Source of the DNA: Cytobacillus firmus
Lineage (GTDB): Bacteria; Bacillota; Bacilli; Bacillales; Cytobacillaceae
DNA: 64,000 nt
Assembly (NCBI RefSeq): GCF_023612095.1
Contig: NZ_CP086235.1
Span: 3,793,501-3,857,500 of the forward strand
Direction: 5' to 3'
The translations under genes and the position numbers were made by a program. Every line of letters starts with the position of its first letter. Position 1 is the stretch's first letter. This document shows positions 25,647 to 34,588 of the stretch, piece by piece. The notes under the pieces were generated by a model, which saw only the letters and a list, made by a program, of their open reading frames with translations, had not been told where the DNA came from and did not search any database.

Positions 25647-26168
25647 CTAATCTACTTTCCTCATGCTTGTAAAAGGATACCAGACAAATTCACTGACGCC
25701 AATAATGCGCTCTTTCTCAATAAAACCGAGCCCATTTCGGCTGTCCAGGCTGACAAGGCGGTTGTCCCCCATGACGTAATAGTGATCACTCGGAACCGTG
25801 AGAGGACCGAAGTCACCGGTCAGTTTGCTGACAATTCCTTCTGCTGCTTCGCGATTTTCAGTAAGGTAGTCTTCATCCCATTGCTGGCCGTTAATATACA
25901 GATGGTCTTCCTTCATTTCCAGTTCATCGCCGGGGAAACCTATTAATCTCTTGACATAGTTCTTTTCATCGCCCCTGATGATGACAATATCGCCTCTGTT
26001 CAGTTCTTTTAATTTATTTACTAATATTTTTTCCTCGTCATGAAGGGTAGGATCCATGGAGGCTCCTTCCACATAGTACGGTGAAAAAAGAAAGACTCTG
26101 ATGACCAGTGCGATTCCAAAGGCAATCAAAAGGGACTTGAGCCAGCTCGCTATTTCATGCTTATTCAT
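25647..26168 (-). CDS. lepB: Type I signal peptidase
   Basis: Membrane serine protease of 173 aa that removes signal peptides on the outer face of the membrane. One N-terminal helix is visible (~8-28). The catalytic Ser37 lies in EGASMDPTL and the general-base Lys73 in NYVKRLIGFPGD; box D GDNR and box E SLDSRNGLGF are present. It is the short Sip type of Bacillus. Its start overlaps the end of the upstream DinB gene by 8 nt. Several paralogues are normal in bacilli. Confidence 0.92.
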   Translation of the reverse strand: MNKHEIASWLKSLLIAFGIALVIRVFLFSPYYVEGASMDPTLHDEEKILVNKLKELNRGDIVIIRGDEKNYVKRLIGFPGDELEMKEDHLYINGQQWDEDYLTENREAAEGIVSKLTGDFGPLTVPSDHYYVMGDNRLVSLDSRNGLGFIEKERIIGVSEFVWYPFTSMRKVD

Positions 26169-26703
26169 GTGCTACACCAAAGCTTTCTGCACCCATATAC
26201 CGGTCTTTGATTAAGGTGCGGTGGTGAAGTTCATGTCCGGCAATGATATAGGCAATGGCTCTGGCGGTAACTCTGGTGCCGTTCGCATTCCCTCGCCTCA
26301 GCAATGCCTCATCATCCAGGCTTTTCAGTAAAGCAATCGTATTTTGGCGAACCTGGGACAGCTGTACTGAAAGCTCCCCAATGCTGAAGGAGTTGAATTT
26401 GCCATTCTTTACATACTGGTTATCATCATATCCCGGCAGCTCAGCCTTCTCCCCTCTGCCAATGCAAAGCAGGCGGTAGCTCATGATACGTTCAGTATCT
26501 GTAATATGGCCGATCACTTCCTTAACCGTCCATTTTTCCGGAGCATAGCGGAAATGTGCCTGGTCTTCATTCAGGTCTTTTACCAGATTGTTTGTCTCCT
26601 TCATTTGTTCATCGAGGATTTGCAGAAGGTCCCTTTCCGGTACTGAGCTGACGTATTTCTCATAATATGGTGCATACTCATCCAATCCAGGTTTCTTTAA
26701 CAT
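26161..26703 (-). CDS. DinB family protein
   Basis: Protein of 180 aa with the DinB fold. The three metal-ligand His are visible in VIGHITDTERIM and AGHELHHRTLIKDRY. The EKWTVKEVIGHITD and RGNANGTRVTARAI patterns are typical of the DinB_2 group near bacillithiol transferases. The ATG at 26703 is chosen because GGGAGGG lies just before it; an ATG at 26718 overlaps the RBS. It overlaps lepB, so the pair is co-transcribed. Confidence 0.85.
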   Translation of the reverse strand: MLKKPGLDEYAPYYEKYVSSVPERDLLQILDEQMKETNNLVKDLNEDQAHFRYAPEKWTVKEVIGHITDTERIMSYRLLCIGRGEKAELPGYDDNQYVKNGKFNSFSIGELSVQLSQVRQNTIALLKSLDDEALLRRGNANGTRVTARAIAYIIAGHELHHRTLIKDRYMGAESFGVAHE

Positions 26704-26761
26704 CTCGTTCCCTCCCATTCTATTACCTTATTTTACTGAATTTTCACCCATAGAGCCAACT

Positions 26762-27586
26762 TCAGGTCTGAAAAAGCTCGCCCCTGATTGCTTTAACATA
26801 CCGTTCGGCTGATCGCTGCACTGCAAGGTCTGCCTCCTTTTCTACCACTCTGTGAAACGCATTGTAAATCCGGTCAAATGACAGTGGTCTGATTTTGCCG
26901 GCCATCCTTTCAACTGTTTCAGCGGGAAGCGGAATGAGGTTCGGATAGCTGTACATGAAGCTGACCCAATCCCTGTCCGCAGCGACCTGAATGATGTCGC
27001 CGGTAAGCATGACGCCTTTGCCCCCATTCCCCTTTTCCCAATGAAGGACAGCACCGCCTTTAAAATGGCCGCCGATGCGGTGGATGACCAGGCCATCATG
27101 AATCTTAAGGCTTTCTCCGCTCCAGAAAATGATGTGATCACTTTCCCTAATTACCCACTCCCTGTCGTCTTCATGGATATAAATCGGCGCATTGAATGCT
27201 TCCGCCCATTCAACTTGTGCTGAGTAATAATGGGGATGGGACAGTGCAATCGCGCTAATCCCGCCCAGTTCTTTGATGGCTTCAATCGTGCACTCATCAA
27301 GATAGGTAATGCAATCCCACATTAGATTAAAACCGTTATGCTGAACAAGATAAGCTGTCTGGCCGATGGCAAACTCCGGAGCTGTTTTCAAGCTGTAAAG
27401 ATTGGATTCCTCCCGCTTTATTTCATTCGTATAATTTTGGCTTTCCGTCATTTCATGTAAAATAGTCCACTCTTGGCCGCCGGGTCCAACATACTGGCGC
27501 TCTTCCATGCAGATCGGGCAGCTTTCAGGCTGTTGATCGCATGGTGGAAATTGCGTTCCGCACGTTTTGCATATATATTTTTCCAT
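26762..27586 (-). CDS. MBL-fold protein with zinc ribbon and altered metal motif
   Basis: Cytoplasmic protein of 274 aa. The first ~30 residues hold a rubredoxin-like zinc ribbon (CKTC at 6-9, CPIC near 24). The remainder is a metallo-beta-lactamase fold, but the metal motif HxHxDH reads HPHYYS: the Asp and third His are replaced by Tyr and Ser. A second His lies in IGGHFKGGAVLHW and an Asp in MLTGDIIQ. The family member is intact and conserved in length, so the altered motif is probably a family trait. It may bind one metal or act differently. RBS GGAGG before the ATG. Substrate unknown. Confidence 0.8.
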   Translation of the reverse strand: MEKYICKTCGTQFPPCDQQPESCPICMEERQYVGPGGQEWTILHEMTESQNYTNEIKREESNLYSLKTAPEFAIGQTAYLVQHNGFNLMWDCITYLDECTIEAIKELGGISAIALSHPHYYSAQVEWAEAFNAPIYIHEDDREWVIRESDHIIFWSGESLKIHDGLVIHRIGGHFKGGAVLHWEKGNGGKGVMLTGDIIQVAADRDWVSFMYSYPNLIPLPAETVERMAGKIRPLSFDRIYNAFHRVVEKEADLAVQRSAERYVKAIRGELFQT

Positions 27587-27824
27587 AAATAATGCCTCCG
27601 TTTCTCATACTGGTTATATTAACCATTTTACTGCTGGAAACGTTCTGTTAAATCGACGTTTCGGCTGAAACCGGCTACAGATTTAGACTGAGGACTTATA
27701 CTTTAAGCTTAATAAATCTACTTCACAATGGAATCCTATTCCTATTCGGGTTCGGTGCAGAAAAATCCTTCCTTTTAAGGATTATGCAGTCCTGAGGCAC
27801 AAGAACACTTAAGGATCAGCTTTT

Positions 27825-27852
27825 TGAAACTTTTTTTATTTTCATCCGTAGA
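27825..27852 (+). promoter_or_regulatory. ECF-type promoter before the 562-aa membrane protein
   Basis: TGAAAC (27825-27830), a 16-bp spacer and CGTAGA (27847-27852) match the sigma-W/ECF consensus TGAAAC-N16-CGTATA with one mismatch. It lies 36 nt before the ATG. The rest of the 301-bp gap (27587-27824) shows only a small AATCCTT/AAGGATT hairpin at 27765-27784. Confidence 0.65.
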
Positions 27853-27887
27853 GGATACTAACGAACTTAATTTAGGAGAGATTCATT

Positions 27888-29576
27888 ATGGGAAATATAT
27901 TTATTTTTTCACTCATCGCCGGACTGGCGATTTCAATCCTGCTTATTCCGTTTAGCTATAAAGCGAAGGAAAAGGCGAAGGAAAACAAAGGCAGGAAAAT
28001 GGGAACCGGAATCATGGCCGCCACAGCTGCTTTATCTGTGCTGCTTGTTTTTGCCGTGTATTATTTAACCAACCTGGACCGTAACTTGACCAGCTTGTGG
28101 CTGTTCGCGGTTATCGCTTCTGTAATCGGGGCCGTTTTCGCGACTGGCCGGGAGCGTATGATCAAAATGGGTGTGTTTGTCCTTAGTTTAGCTGCAGGGG
28201 CTTTCTTTCTGACAGCTTTCCTGTTTAATGCAGACGATAAGTATGAAAGTGCCAAAATGAAGGAAAAAACGGAGATTGAAACGTTTGATGAAAAAGAAAC
28301 ACCGGCGAGCGTGCCGCCTAAGTTTGCGCGCAATAAGATGAAGAAGGCTTTCGGGCAGGTTCCTAACACAAGTTATTATGAACTTGGCAGCCTGCAAATC
28401 CAGAAAGTCAATGGAGAGTATGTATATATTGCGCCTGTTGAGTTTTCGGGCTTTTTCAAATGGTTGAATGGGGATAAGACACCAGGCTATTTTACAATTA
28501 GCGCGACTGATTCCTCAGCTAATCCAAAATTCATGAAGAGCGATATGGTGTACACACCATCCTCTTATTTTAATAAAAATATAGAGCGCCATATCCGGAT
28601 GCAGTATCCGCAAGCCATTTTTTACGGAGAAGTGCAGCTGGAAGTGGATGACGACGGAAAGCCGTTTTATATTCGCTCGTATGGTGAGTTTATATCGGCG
28701 CGAAACGGTTTTGATGTTCAAGGGGTAGTCATGGTTGACCCGCTGAACGGACAGACAAAGTCTTATAAACTTGCGGATGTGCCGGCCTTTATTGATGGAG
28801 CAGTTTCCCCTGAGACGGTCAGTCTGCAGAACAGCTATTTCGGAAATTATATCCATGGCTTCTGGAACAGCAAATTCGGAAAGTCTGATGTAAGGCTTCC
28901 ATCTGATGAGGGAACAGAAGCCAATGTGAGCCCTATTTTTGATGAAAATGGCGACATGTACTACTTCACTGATTTTACGAGTCCAAAAGAAGGCGTTGAC
29001 TCGATGCTTGGCTATTCTCTGACAAATTCAAGGACGGGCGAAGCGACCTTCTTTACAGGCAATCTTGAAGAATCTTATATGGATTCGCAGGGTGCTCTCC
29101 AGATTATTGAGAAAAAATTCATTGAGAAGAAATGGAGCGGCGAAATGCCTGTTCTGTATAACTTCTACGGTGAAGCGAGCTGGCTGACGCCTGTTCTGGA
29201 TGCCAACGGATTCCTGCAGAACTATTTCATTGTTTCAGCTGCCAATCCGGAAATTTCCGCCTATGGCACAACGCCAAATGAAGCATTGCGTTTGTATAAA
29301 ACCGCATTGCAGCGGGGCGGAGGCACGGTTGACGGAAGCTCGAAAGCAGAGGAAAAACAGATAAGCGGTACTGTGGTGCGGGTGTATAAGGAGAAATCCG
29401 GTGATTTCACCGTTGTATCATTCCTTCTGGACAACCGCAAAAGCTATGTGGTTTCATCTGAAACCGTGCCGATGGCCATTTACCTGCAGGACGGTGATCA
29501 GGTCAGCGTTAACTATCTGGATACAGGTGAGGCATTCCTGCCTGTGAAGGAAATGAGTATTAAAGGATTGGAATAG
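27888..29576 (+). CDS. Large conserved membrane protein of unknown function
   Basis: Protein of 562 aa. Four hydrophobic helices (about 3-21, 41-62, 68-86 and 93-113) are followed by ~440 residues outside the membrane. This domain has repeated Gly/Tyr/Asp-rich strands (GYFTISATDSS, GNYIHGFWNSKFGKSD) and ends in a small OB-like beta domain (SGTVVRVYKEKSGDFTVVSF). I do not recognise a named family. RBS AGGAGAG precedes the ATG. The ECF-type promoter just upstream suggests an envelope-stress role, perhaps with the ECF system 4 kb away (inference). Confidence 0.75.
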   Translation: MGNIFIFSLIAGLAISILLIPFSYKAKEKAKENKGRKMGTGIMAATAALSVLLVFAVYYLTNLDRNLTSLWLFAVIASVIGAVFATGRERMIKMGVFVLSLAAGAFFLTAFLFNADDKYESAKMKEKTEIETFDEKETPASVPPKFARNKMKKAFGQVPNTSYYELGSLQIQKVNGEYVYIAPVEFSGFFKWLNGDKTPGYFTISATDSSANPKFMKSDMVYTPSSYFNKNIERHIRMQYPQAIFYGEVQLEVDDDGKPFYIRSYGEFISARNGFDVQGVVMVDPLNGQTKSYKLADVPAFIDGAVSPETVSLQNSYFGNYIHGFWNSKFGKSDVRLPSDEGTEANVSPIFDENGDMYYFTDFTSPKEGVDSMLGYSLTNSRTGEATFFTGNLEESYMDSQGALQIIEKKFIEKKWSGEMPVLYNFYGEASWLTPVLDANGFLQNYFIVSAANPEISAYGTTPNEALRLYKTALQRGGGTVDGSSKAEEKQISGTVVRVYKEKSGDFTVVSFLLDNRKSYVVSSETVPMAIYLQDGDQVSVNYLDTGEAFLPVKEMSIKGLE

Positions 29577-29580
29577 ATGC

Positions 29581-29617
29581 AAAAACACGATGAAGACATT
29601 CTTCATCGTGTTTTTTT
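29581..29617. terminator. Bidirectional terminator
   Basis: AAAAACACGATGAAG and CTTCATCGTGTTTTT form a 15-bp perfect stem around ACATT between convergent genes. Confidence 0.93.
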
Positions 29618-29618
29618 A

Positions 29619-30464
29619 TTAACCTGCGATTATGTTCGCTGATTTAATGGCACTCGATAGCGTGGATTTGATGCTGACGTGATCAAAAGACAGCCCAAGC
29701 TGTACTGCGGTTTGGGCAATTTCCGGTCTTAACCCGGAGATTGTGGTCTTTACGCCGATCAGGCTTAGCGCTTCGATCAGCTGGAATAGCTTATGGGCTA
29801 CCATTGTATCGATCATGACTACGCCTGAAAGGTCAAGAAACAGCTGGCTGACGCCTAATTTATTGCATTGCTGCAGTGTATTTTCAAGCATGATTTTCGC
29901 TCGTGCTGTATCAATATCCCCGACAAGCGGCAGAAGTGCGATATTTTCTGTCAAAGAAATGACCGGGGAGCTGAGCTCAAGGATTAAAGCCTGCTGAGCC
30001 TGCAGCCTCTTCTGGGAATGGTTATTATACTCTTCCGTGAACCAGGTAACTATTTCCCCAATGGTTCTGATGATCATCCTGCGCCATAAGGCGATATGTT
30101 TGTCATCATATTGGCCCTGATTGATTTCAAGGAACTGCTCAAGCAGATTCAAATACTGTTCCTGAGTGTTAAAGAACTCCTTGTGAATCATCTCAAGAGG
30201 TGTGCGGAGATGTTCATCATCCTGCGCCACATTGACAATCCAGACTTCCAAATCATTAAAGAAGGATTCTTCATCTTTATGGAACACTTCGGAGAACTTC
30301 TTGTGAAATTCGTAATTTTGCTTTTTTACGCCTTCGATCACAGCGGGGTCTTCCGAGGCATACACTCCGCCGCTCTCTTCTTTATTTACGCTTTTATACC
30401 ATTCTTCAGTTAAATCCCACGTTTTCTCAAGGAAAAATTGATATAGATCATGATTACGATGCAT
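29619..30464 (-). CDS. RsbR-family stressosome protein (RsbRD-like)
   Basis: Cytoplasmic protein of 281 aa with an RsbR layout: a helical N-terminal sensor-like domain (~1-150) and a C-terminal STAS domain (~160-281). The STAS part shows LELSSPVISL, LLPLVGDIDTARA and LDLSGVVMIDTMVAHKL. IDTM contains the Thr that RsbT phosphorylates in RsbRA (T205). RsbR paralogues build the stressosome that releases RsbT and activates sigma-B. GGGGAGA precedes the ATG. It is an isolated gene, as RsbRD is in B. subtilis. Confidence 0.85.
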   Translation of the reverse strand: MHRNHDLYQFFLEKTWDLTEEWYKSVNKEESGGVYASEDPAVIEGVKKQNYEFHKKFSEVFHKDEESFFNDLEVWIVNVAQDDEHLRTPLEMIHKEFFNTQEQYLNLLEQFLEINQGQYDDKHIALWRRMIIRTIGEIVTWFTEEYNNHSQKRLQAQQALILELSSPVISLTENIALLPLVGDIDTARAKIMLENTLQQCNKLGVSQLFLDLSGVVMIDTMVAHKLFQLIEALSLIGVKTTISGLRPEIAQTAVQLGLSFDHVSIKSTLSSAIKSANIIAG

Positions 30465-30770
30465 GCCTGTCTCCCCTAACCGACTGTTCTTTCAATATCA
30501 ATATTTTAACCGATGGGATATAAAAGTGTCGATTTTAAGCTCCTGGCTATTTCCCTGCTGTCCGGATACTGATGGTCTGCCCCTGTTCCCGGAAGCATTA
30601 TGCTCTATGCGGAAGCTAGGATATGAAGGATGATGGCAGGTTTCGCGTTTATTCAACAATTTACTTTTCAATCAAACGTTTGATTGAAATGACCTGAAAG
30701 CACTTTCCCATCTGATCTTTCCCCGGGAAATAGCTGCAGGAATTGTCGTCTGCACTGCTGGTCTTTCGAC
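30465..30770. other. Gene-free region upstream of the rsbR paralogue
   Basis: No convincing coding frame. It contains the 24-bp perfect palindrome listed separately and otherwise ordinary AT-rich sequence that should hold the rsbR-paralogue promoter. I found no convincing sigma-B boxes here. Confidence 0.5.
30666..30689. promoter_or_regulatory. 24-bp perfect palindrome, TetR-type operator candidate
   Basis: TTTCAATCAAAC is followed directly by its exact reverse complement, giving 24 bp of uninterrupted symmetry. The length and the AATCAAAC-GTTTGATT core suit a TetR-family homodimer. No TetR gene is adjacent. Confidence 0.55.
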
Positions 30771-30804
30771 AAAAAAAGACCATTCCCCTTAGCGGAGAAT
30801 GGCC
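30771..30804 (-). terminator. dctP terminator
   Basis: On the minus strand GGCCATTC pairs with GAATGGTC, followed by TTTTTTT. Confidence 0.85.
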
Positions 30805-30818
30805 TTTCCCTTTATACT

Positions 30819-32108
30819 TTATACTGCCTGCTTTTGCTGTTCCTGCTTCATTAATTTCATTTCACTGATGGCTTTCTTAGCCTTATTTTCATCAAACTCA
30901 TTTTCGCTCTTTGCTACAACCATTGTTGCGATTCCATTTCCAATCAGGTTCACGATCGCTCTTCCTTCACTCATGAAGCGGTCTACGCCAAGAAGAAGCG
31001 CCAATCCTTCAAGAGGAATAACCTGAAGGGCTGCAAGCGTGGAAGCCAATACGATAAATCCGCTGCCTGTTACACCTGCTGCACCTTTTGAAGTCAGCAT
31101 GAGCACTAATAAAATGGTAACCTGCTGGCCGATTGTCAGATCCACTCCGAACACCTGGGCTAAGAAGACAACCGCCATGGACAGGTAGATGGATGTCCCG
31201 TCCAGGTTGAAGGAATAGCCGGTTGGAATGACAAGTCCAACTACTGATTTGGAGCAGCCGATGCGCTCCATTTTATCCATCATTCGCGGAAGCACTGATT
31301 CTGAAGAACTGGTACCTAATACGATCAAAATTTCATCTTTGATGAACTTCAGATAATTCCATAAGCTGAATCCGTACATTTTGCAGATGATGTTCAAAAC
31401 AACAAAGATAAATAAGAACATGGTCACATACACGGAAATCATCAGTTTGCCAAGCGGTACAAGTGAGGCCAGTCCGAAATGCCCAATTGTATAGGCCATG
31501 GCTCCAAATGCTCCAAGCGGGGCTGCCTTCATGATATAGCCGATGATTTTAAAGAAGACCAATGATAGCTTATCCAAAAATTCAATGACGGTTTTGCCTT
31601 TTTCCCCAAGAGCCGCCAAGCCGACACCGAATAGAACAGAAAAGAATAATACCTGCAGGATATCGCCTTTTGCAAAAGCATCCACCATGTTGGAAGGAAC
31701 AATATGTGTCACAAACTCAATCCAATTAATGCCCTCTCCGCCATTGGCTGTGTACTGTGAAACATCTCCTTTTTCCAATTCATTAAAGTTCAGTCCTGCA
31801 CCTGGTTTAATGACATTAACGACCATCAGGCCAATCATTAAAGCAAGTGTAGTAACAATCTCGAAGTATATGAACGCTTTTCCGCCCACTTTGCCGACTT
31901 TTTTCATATCGCCCATTTTAGCGATTCCAAGGACGATGGTCAGGAAAATAATTGGGGCGATGACCATTTTGACTGCGTTGATAAAGGTGTCGCCGACCGG
32001 CTTCATTTCTTTACCGACTTCCGGCCAAATCAGCCCGACCATAACACCGATAAAAATAGCCGTTAACACCTGGAAGGTTAAATTCTTATAAATCCGCTGC
32101 TTCTTCAC
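30819..32108 (-). CDS. dctP: C4-dicarboxylate symporter DctP/DctA
   Basis: Membrane symporter of 429 aa of the DAACS family, for succinate, fumarate and malate with protons or sodium. Hallmarks are the Ser-rich hairpin LGTSSSESVLPRM, the motif GYSFNLDGTSIY, and a second hairpin TSKGAAGVTGSGF. Family members also carry glutamate, but dctR, dctS and dctB next door make C4-dicarboxylate the best call (B. subtilis YdbH). GTG start, AAGGAG about 11 nt upstream. A cre-like box lies 42-58 bp upstream. Confidence 0.92.
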   Translation of the reverse strand: MKKQRIYKNLTFQVLTAIFIGVMVGLIWPEVGKEMKPVGDTFINAVKMVIAPIIFLTIVLGIAKMGDMKKVGKVGGKAFIYFEIVTTLALMIGLMVVNVIKPGAGLNFNELEKGDVSQYTANGGEGINWIEFVTHIVPSNMVDAFAKGDILQVLFFSVLFGVGLAALGEKGKTVIEFLDKLSLVFFKIIGYIMKAAPLGAFGAMAYTIGHFGLASLVPLGKLMISVYVTMFLFIFVVLNIICKMYGFSLWNYLKFIKDEILIVLGTSSSESVLPRMMDKMERIGCSKSVVGLVIPTGYSFNLDGTSIYLSMAVVFLAQVFGVDLTIGQQVTILLVLMLTSKGAAGVTGSGFIVLASTLAALQVIPLEGLALLLGVDRFMSEGRAIVNLIGNGIATMVVAKSENEFDENKAKKAISEMKLMKQEQQKQAV

Positions 32109-32150
32109 TTTTATCCCAGCTCCTTTTTCTAACTATTCATTCTATTAGAA

Positions 32151-32166
32151 ATGATAGCGTTTTCAG
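32151..32166 (-). promoter_or_regulatory. CcpA cre box upstream of dctP
   Basis: On the minus strand CTGAAAACGCTATCAT matches WTGNAARCGNWWWCAW at 15 of 16 positions (only the first base differs). It sits between the dctP start and dctR, in the short promoter region. Confidence 0.7.
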
Positions 32167-32229
32167 AGAAATGAGAGAAGTTTATGGTCATAACGGATGT
32201 TTTGTTCATTTTGGTCTCAGGGAATGCAA

Positions 32230-32916
32230 CTAAACGATGACATACCGATTCACAGGTCTGCCCACGCCTCCGTACTGCACATCCAGCCGGATTGCACCGC
32301 TTTTTTCAAGATAATCAAGATAGCGGCGGGCGGTGACTCTGGCAATGCCGATGCCGTTCGCGACTTCTTCGGCAGAGCGGGGTTCGGTCTGCTGTTTCAT
32401 GAAAGCAGTAATTTCATTTAAAGTGAATTCATTTAGCCCTTTCGGCAGAACATTTACTTCTTTTTTCACCTGCCTGGCATAAATCAGGGCATCAAGCTGC
32501 TCCTGTGATAATGTGCCCGATTCCTTCAGGCTCTCTCTGTAATGTCGGTATTTTTCGAGGGCCTGCTGGATCCTGTTCAGCTTAAAGGGCTTGATAATAT
32601 AATCCCTGGCGCCGTTTTGAAGCATCAGCTTAATGGTTTCCTTATCCTTTGCAGCGGAAACGACGATGACATCAGAATCGAGGTGCTGCTTTCTGAATTC
32701 CTGCAGAGTTTGAATGCCATCTTTCTTCGGCATAAAAATATCTAAAATCACCAGATCAGGCTGCAGCTTTTTCGCCAGGGCAATGCCTTCCTCCCCATTC
32801 CCGGCCGCAGCAATGATTGTAAAGCCGGGCACACTTGCAATAAATTCCTTATTCACTTCCTGGACCATTGGGTCATCTTCAATCAGCAGCACACTGATTT
32901 CTTCATTAACCGCCAT
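32230..32916 (-). CDS. dctR: DctR response regulator (CitB/DcuR family)
   Basis: Response regulator of 228 aa. Receiver domain: acidic EDD at ~12-14, phospho-acceptor Asp in LVILDIFMPKKDG, and KPFKLNRI at its end. The C-terminal helix-turn-helix (SAEEVANGIGIARVTARRYL) is the CitB/DctR kind. The ATG at 32916 follows GGAGGGAGAA; the longer in-frame extension lies inside dctS and is rejected. It overlaps dctS by 11 nt. With DctS it activates dctP in B. subtilis. Confidence 0.92.
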   Translation of the reverse strand: MAVNEEISVLLIEDDPMVQEVNKEFIASVPGFTIIAAAGNGEEGIALAKKLQPDLVILDIFMPKKDGIQTLQEFRKQHLDSDVIVVSAAKDKETIKLMLQNGARDYIIKPFKLNRIQQALEKYRHYRESLKESGTLSQEQLDALIYARQVKKEVNVLPKGLNEFTLNEITAFMKQQTEPRSAEEVANGIGIARVTARRYLDYLEKSGAIRLDVQYGGVGRPVNRYVIV

Positions 32917-34507
32917 GTAATTCTCCCTCCGCTTCCATCGGAAAAGTAATCGTAAAAGAAGTTCCTTCATTGGGGCCAGTTGATACCTCGATCGCTCCTC
33001 CGCCTTTTTCTGCAATTTGTTTGACAAGGTAAAGCCCGTAGCCTGTCCCGCCAGATTTATTGGCGGTAAATCCTTTTTCATATATTCTCGGCAATATCGC
33101 TTCCTCTATCCCGCTGCCGTTATCTTCCACCAGCACCGCACAAATCTCATTCGTCTGTTCAATGCTGATGTCAATTTTTCTATCTTCACGTTCACTATGC
33201 TCAAAAGCCCCGAAAGCATTCTCAATCAGATTGCCCAGCAGCAAAACAAAGTCATGGTGATCCAGGTTGCTCGGAAACTCCTCCAGATTGCTGTTTGGGT
33301 CGATAACCACCGTGATGCCCAATTCCTTGCCGCGCCGTACTTTGCTTAATAAAAGCCCTGCAATGGCATCATTCCTAACTTTATCACTGAGGAAATTCGA
33401 AAGGTTCTCCTGTTCTTCAGATGCATCAAACGTCAGCTGGAGTGCTTTATCGGCTTTTCCTAACTGAATCAATCCGGCAATGGTGTGAAGCTTGTTCATA
33501 TGTTCATGGTTCTGCACCCTGAGCGCCTCAACAAAGCTTTTTACACCGGTCAGCTCTTCGGCCAGTTTCGTAACTTCCGTGCGGTCCTGGAAGATGGCCA
33601 CAGCTCCAATCTTCTCATTGTCTTTCCGGATGGGAATTCTGGTGCTCAGAATGACCTTTCCGCTTACAATGATCTGTTCGTTATAGACAGCACGATTACT
33701 TTCTACAATCTCGGGAAGCCTTGTGTCCTTTAGCACATCCCTAATTTTTTTACCTGCGACTTTGCCTGATACATTAAAAATTTTCTTTGCCTTTTCATTG
33801 AAAATCGTAATGTTTTCCTGGTTATCAATCGCAATTACACCTTCATTGATCGAGTGGAAAGTGGCTGTCCTTTCCTCCAGCATCCGTTTGATTTCATGGG
33901 GCTCCAGCTGAAACATCTGCTTTTTAATATGATTGGCGAGCATTAGAGAGCCGATCAGCCCAAATATGAGCGTCAAAAGCACAATGATGCTGATCTCGTC
34001 TGCCAGATTTGTGATAATCTCCGTAATCGAAGGGATCTTATTGCCGACAACAACCACGCCGATTTGATTGAGGCTTTCATCTTTAATCGGGATGAATGCG
34101 CGGATAAAGGTGCCGACGTCTCCCTCTGCCTTGGAAAAATATATATGCTCGGCAAAAGCCGGTTTCTCATCCTCACCTGATGATGGCCTGCCGATCAGCT
34201 CCCTGACCGGATGGGAATAGCGGATACGCTCCATATTCATGATCACGATATAGTCTGTTTCATTAATAATCCGGATTTCCTCTGCAACTTTGTTTACTGT
34301 CTTCCAGCCCTGCGGCTGCAGGATTCCTTTTTTTACATCTGACAGCTCTGCTACCGTTCTGGCGGTATTCATCGAGCGTATCCTCAGTTCTTTTTCTTCC
34401 TGCTCCTGGATGTTTGCGATCACGACCATCCCGCCAATCAATAGAGAAAAAATGACGACGGCATAAGACAGGATGGTAATCTTCCAGCGGATGGGCAGCT
34501 GATTCAC
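32906..34507 (-). CDS. dctS: DctS sensor kinase (CitA/DcuS family)
   Basis: Membrane sensor kinase of 533 aa. One helix at ~12-30, an outer sensory domain (~35-165, PASC type, binding C4-dicarboxylates), a second helix ~170-190, a cytoplasmic PAS domain (FHSINEGVIAIDNQ), then the kinase core with the acceptor His in NHEHMNKLHTI. ATP-binding boxes: NLIENAFGAF, DNGSGI and GTGYGLYLV. GTG start with GGAGGG seven bases upstream. It is divergent from dctB, whose product is a binding-protein co-sensor in B. subtilis. Confidence 0.92.
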   Translation of the reverse strand: MNQLPIRWKITILSYAVVIFSLLIGGMVVIANIQEQEEKELRIRSMNTARTVAELSDVKKGILQPQGWKTVNKVAEEIRIINETDYIVIMNMERIRYSHPVRELIGRPSSGEDEKPAFAEHIYFSKAEGDVGTFIRAFIPIKDESLNQIGVVVVGNKIPSITEIITNLADEISIIVLLTLIFGLIGSLMLANHIKKQMFQLEPHEIKRMLEERTATFHSINEGVIAIDNQENITIFNEKAKKIFNVSGKVAGKKIRDVLKDTRLPEIVESNRAVYNEQIIVSGKVILSTRIPIRKDNEKIGAVAIFQDRTEVTKLAEELTGVKSFVEALRVQNHEHMNKLHTIAGLIQLGKADKALQLTFDASEEQENLSNFLSDKVRNDAIAGLLLSKVRRGKELGITVVIDPNSNLEEFPSNLDHHDFVLLLGNLIENAFGAFEHSEREDRKIDISIEQTNEICAVLVEDNGSGIEEAILPRIYEKGFTANKSGGTGYGLYLVKQIAEKGGGAIEVSTGPNEGTSFTITFPMEAEGELHGG

Positions 34508-34588
34508 AAGGGGTCCCTCCCTTCTGTCTTTACGGATAGAATTCTTGTAAGTATGATAACATTAATAGTTTTAAAAAGGAGGATTCAA

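Noticed and set aside
32917..33081. N-terminal extension of DctR
   Set aside because: It lies entirely inside dctS; the ATG at 32916 has GGAGGGAG.
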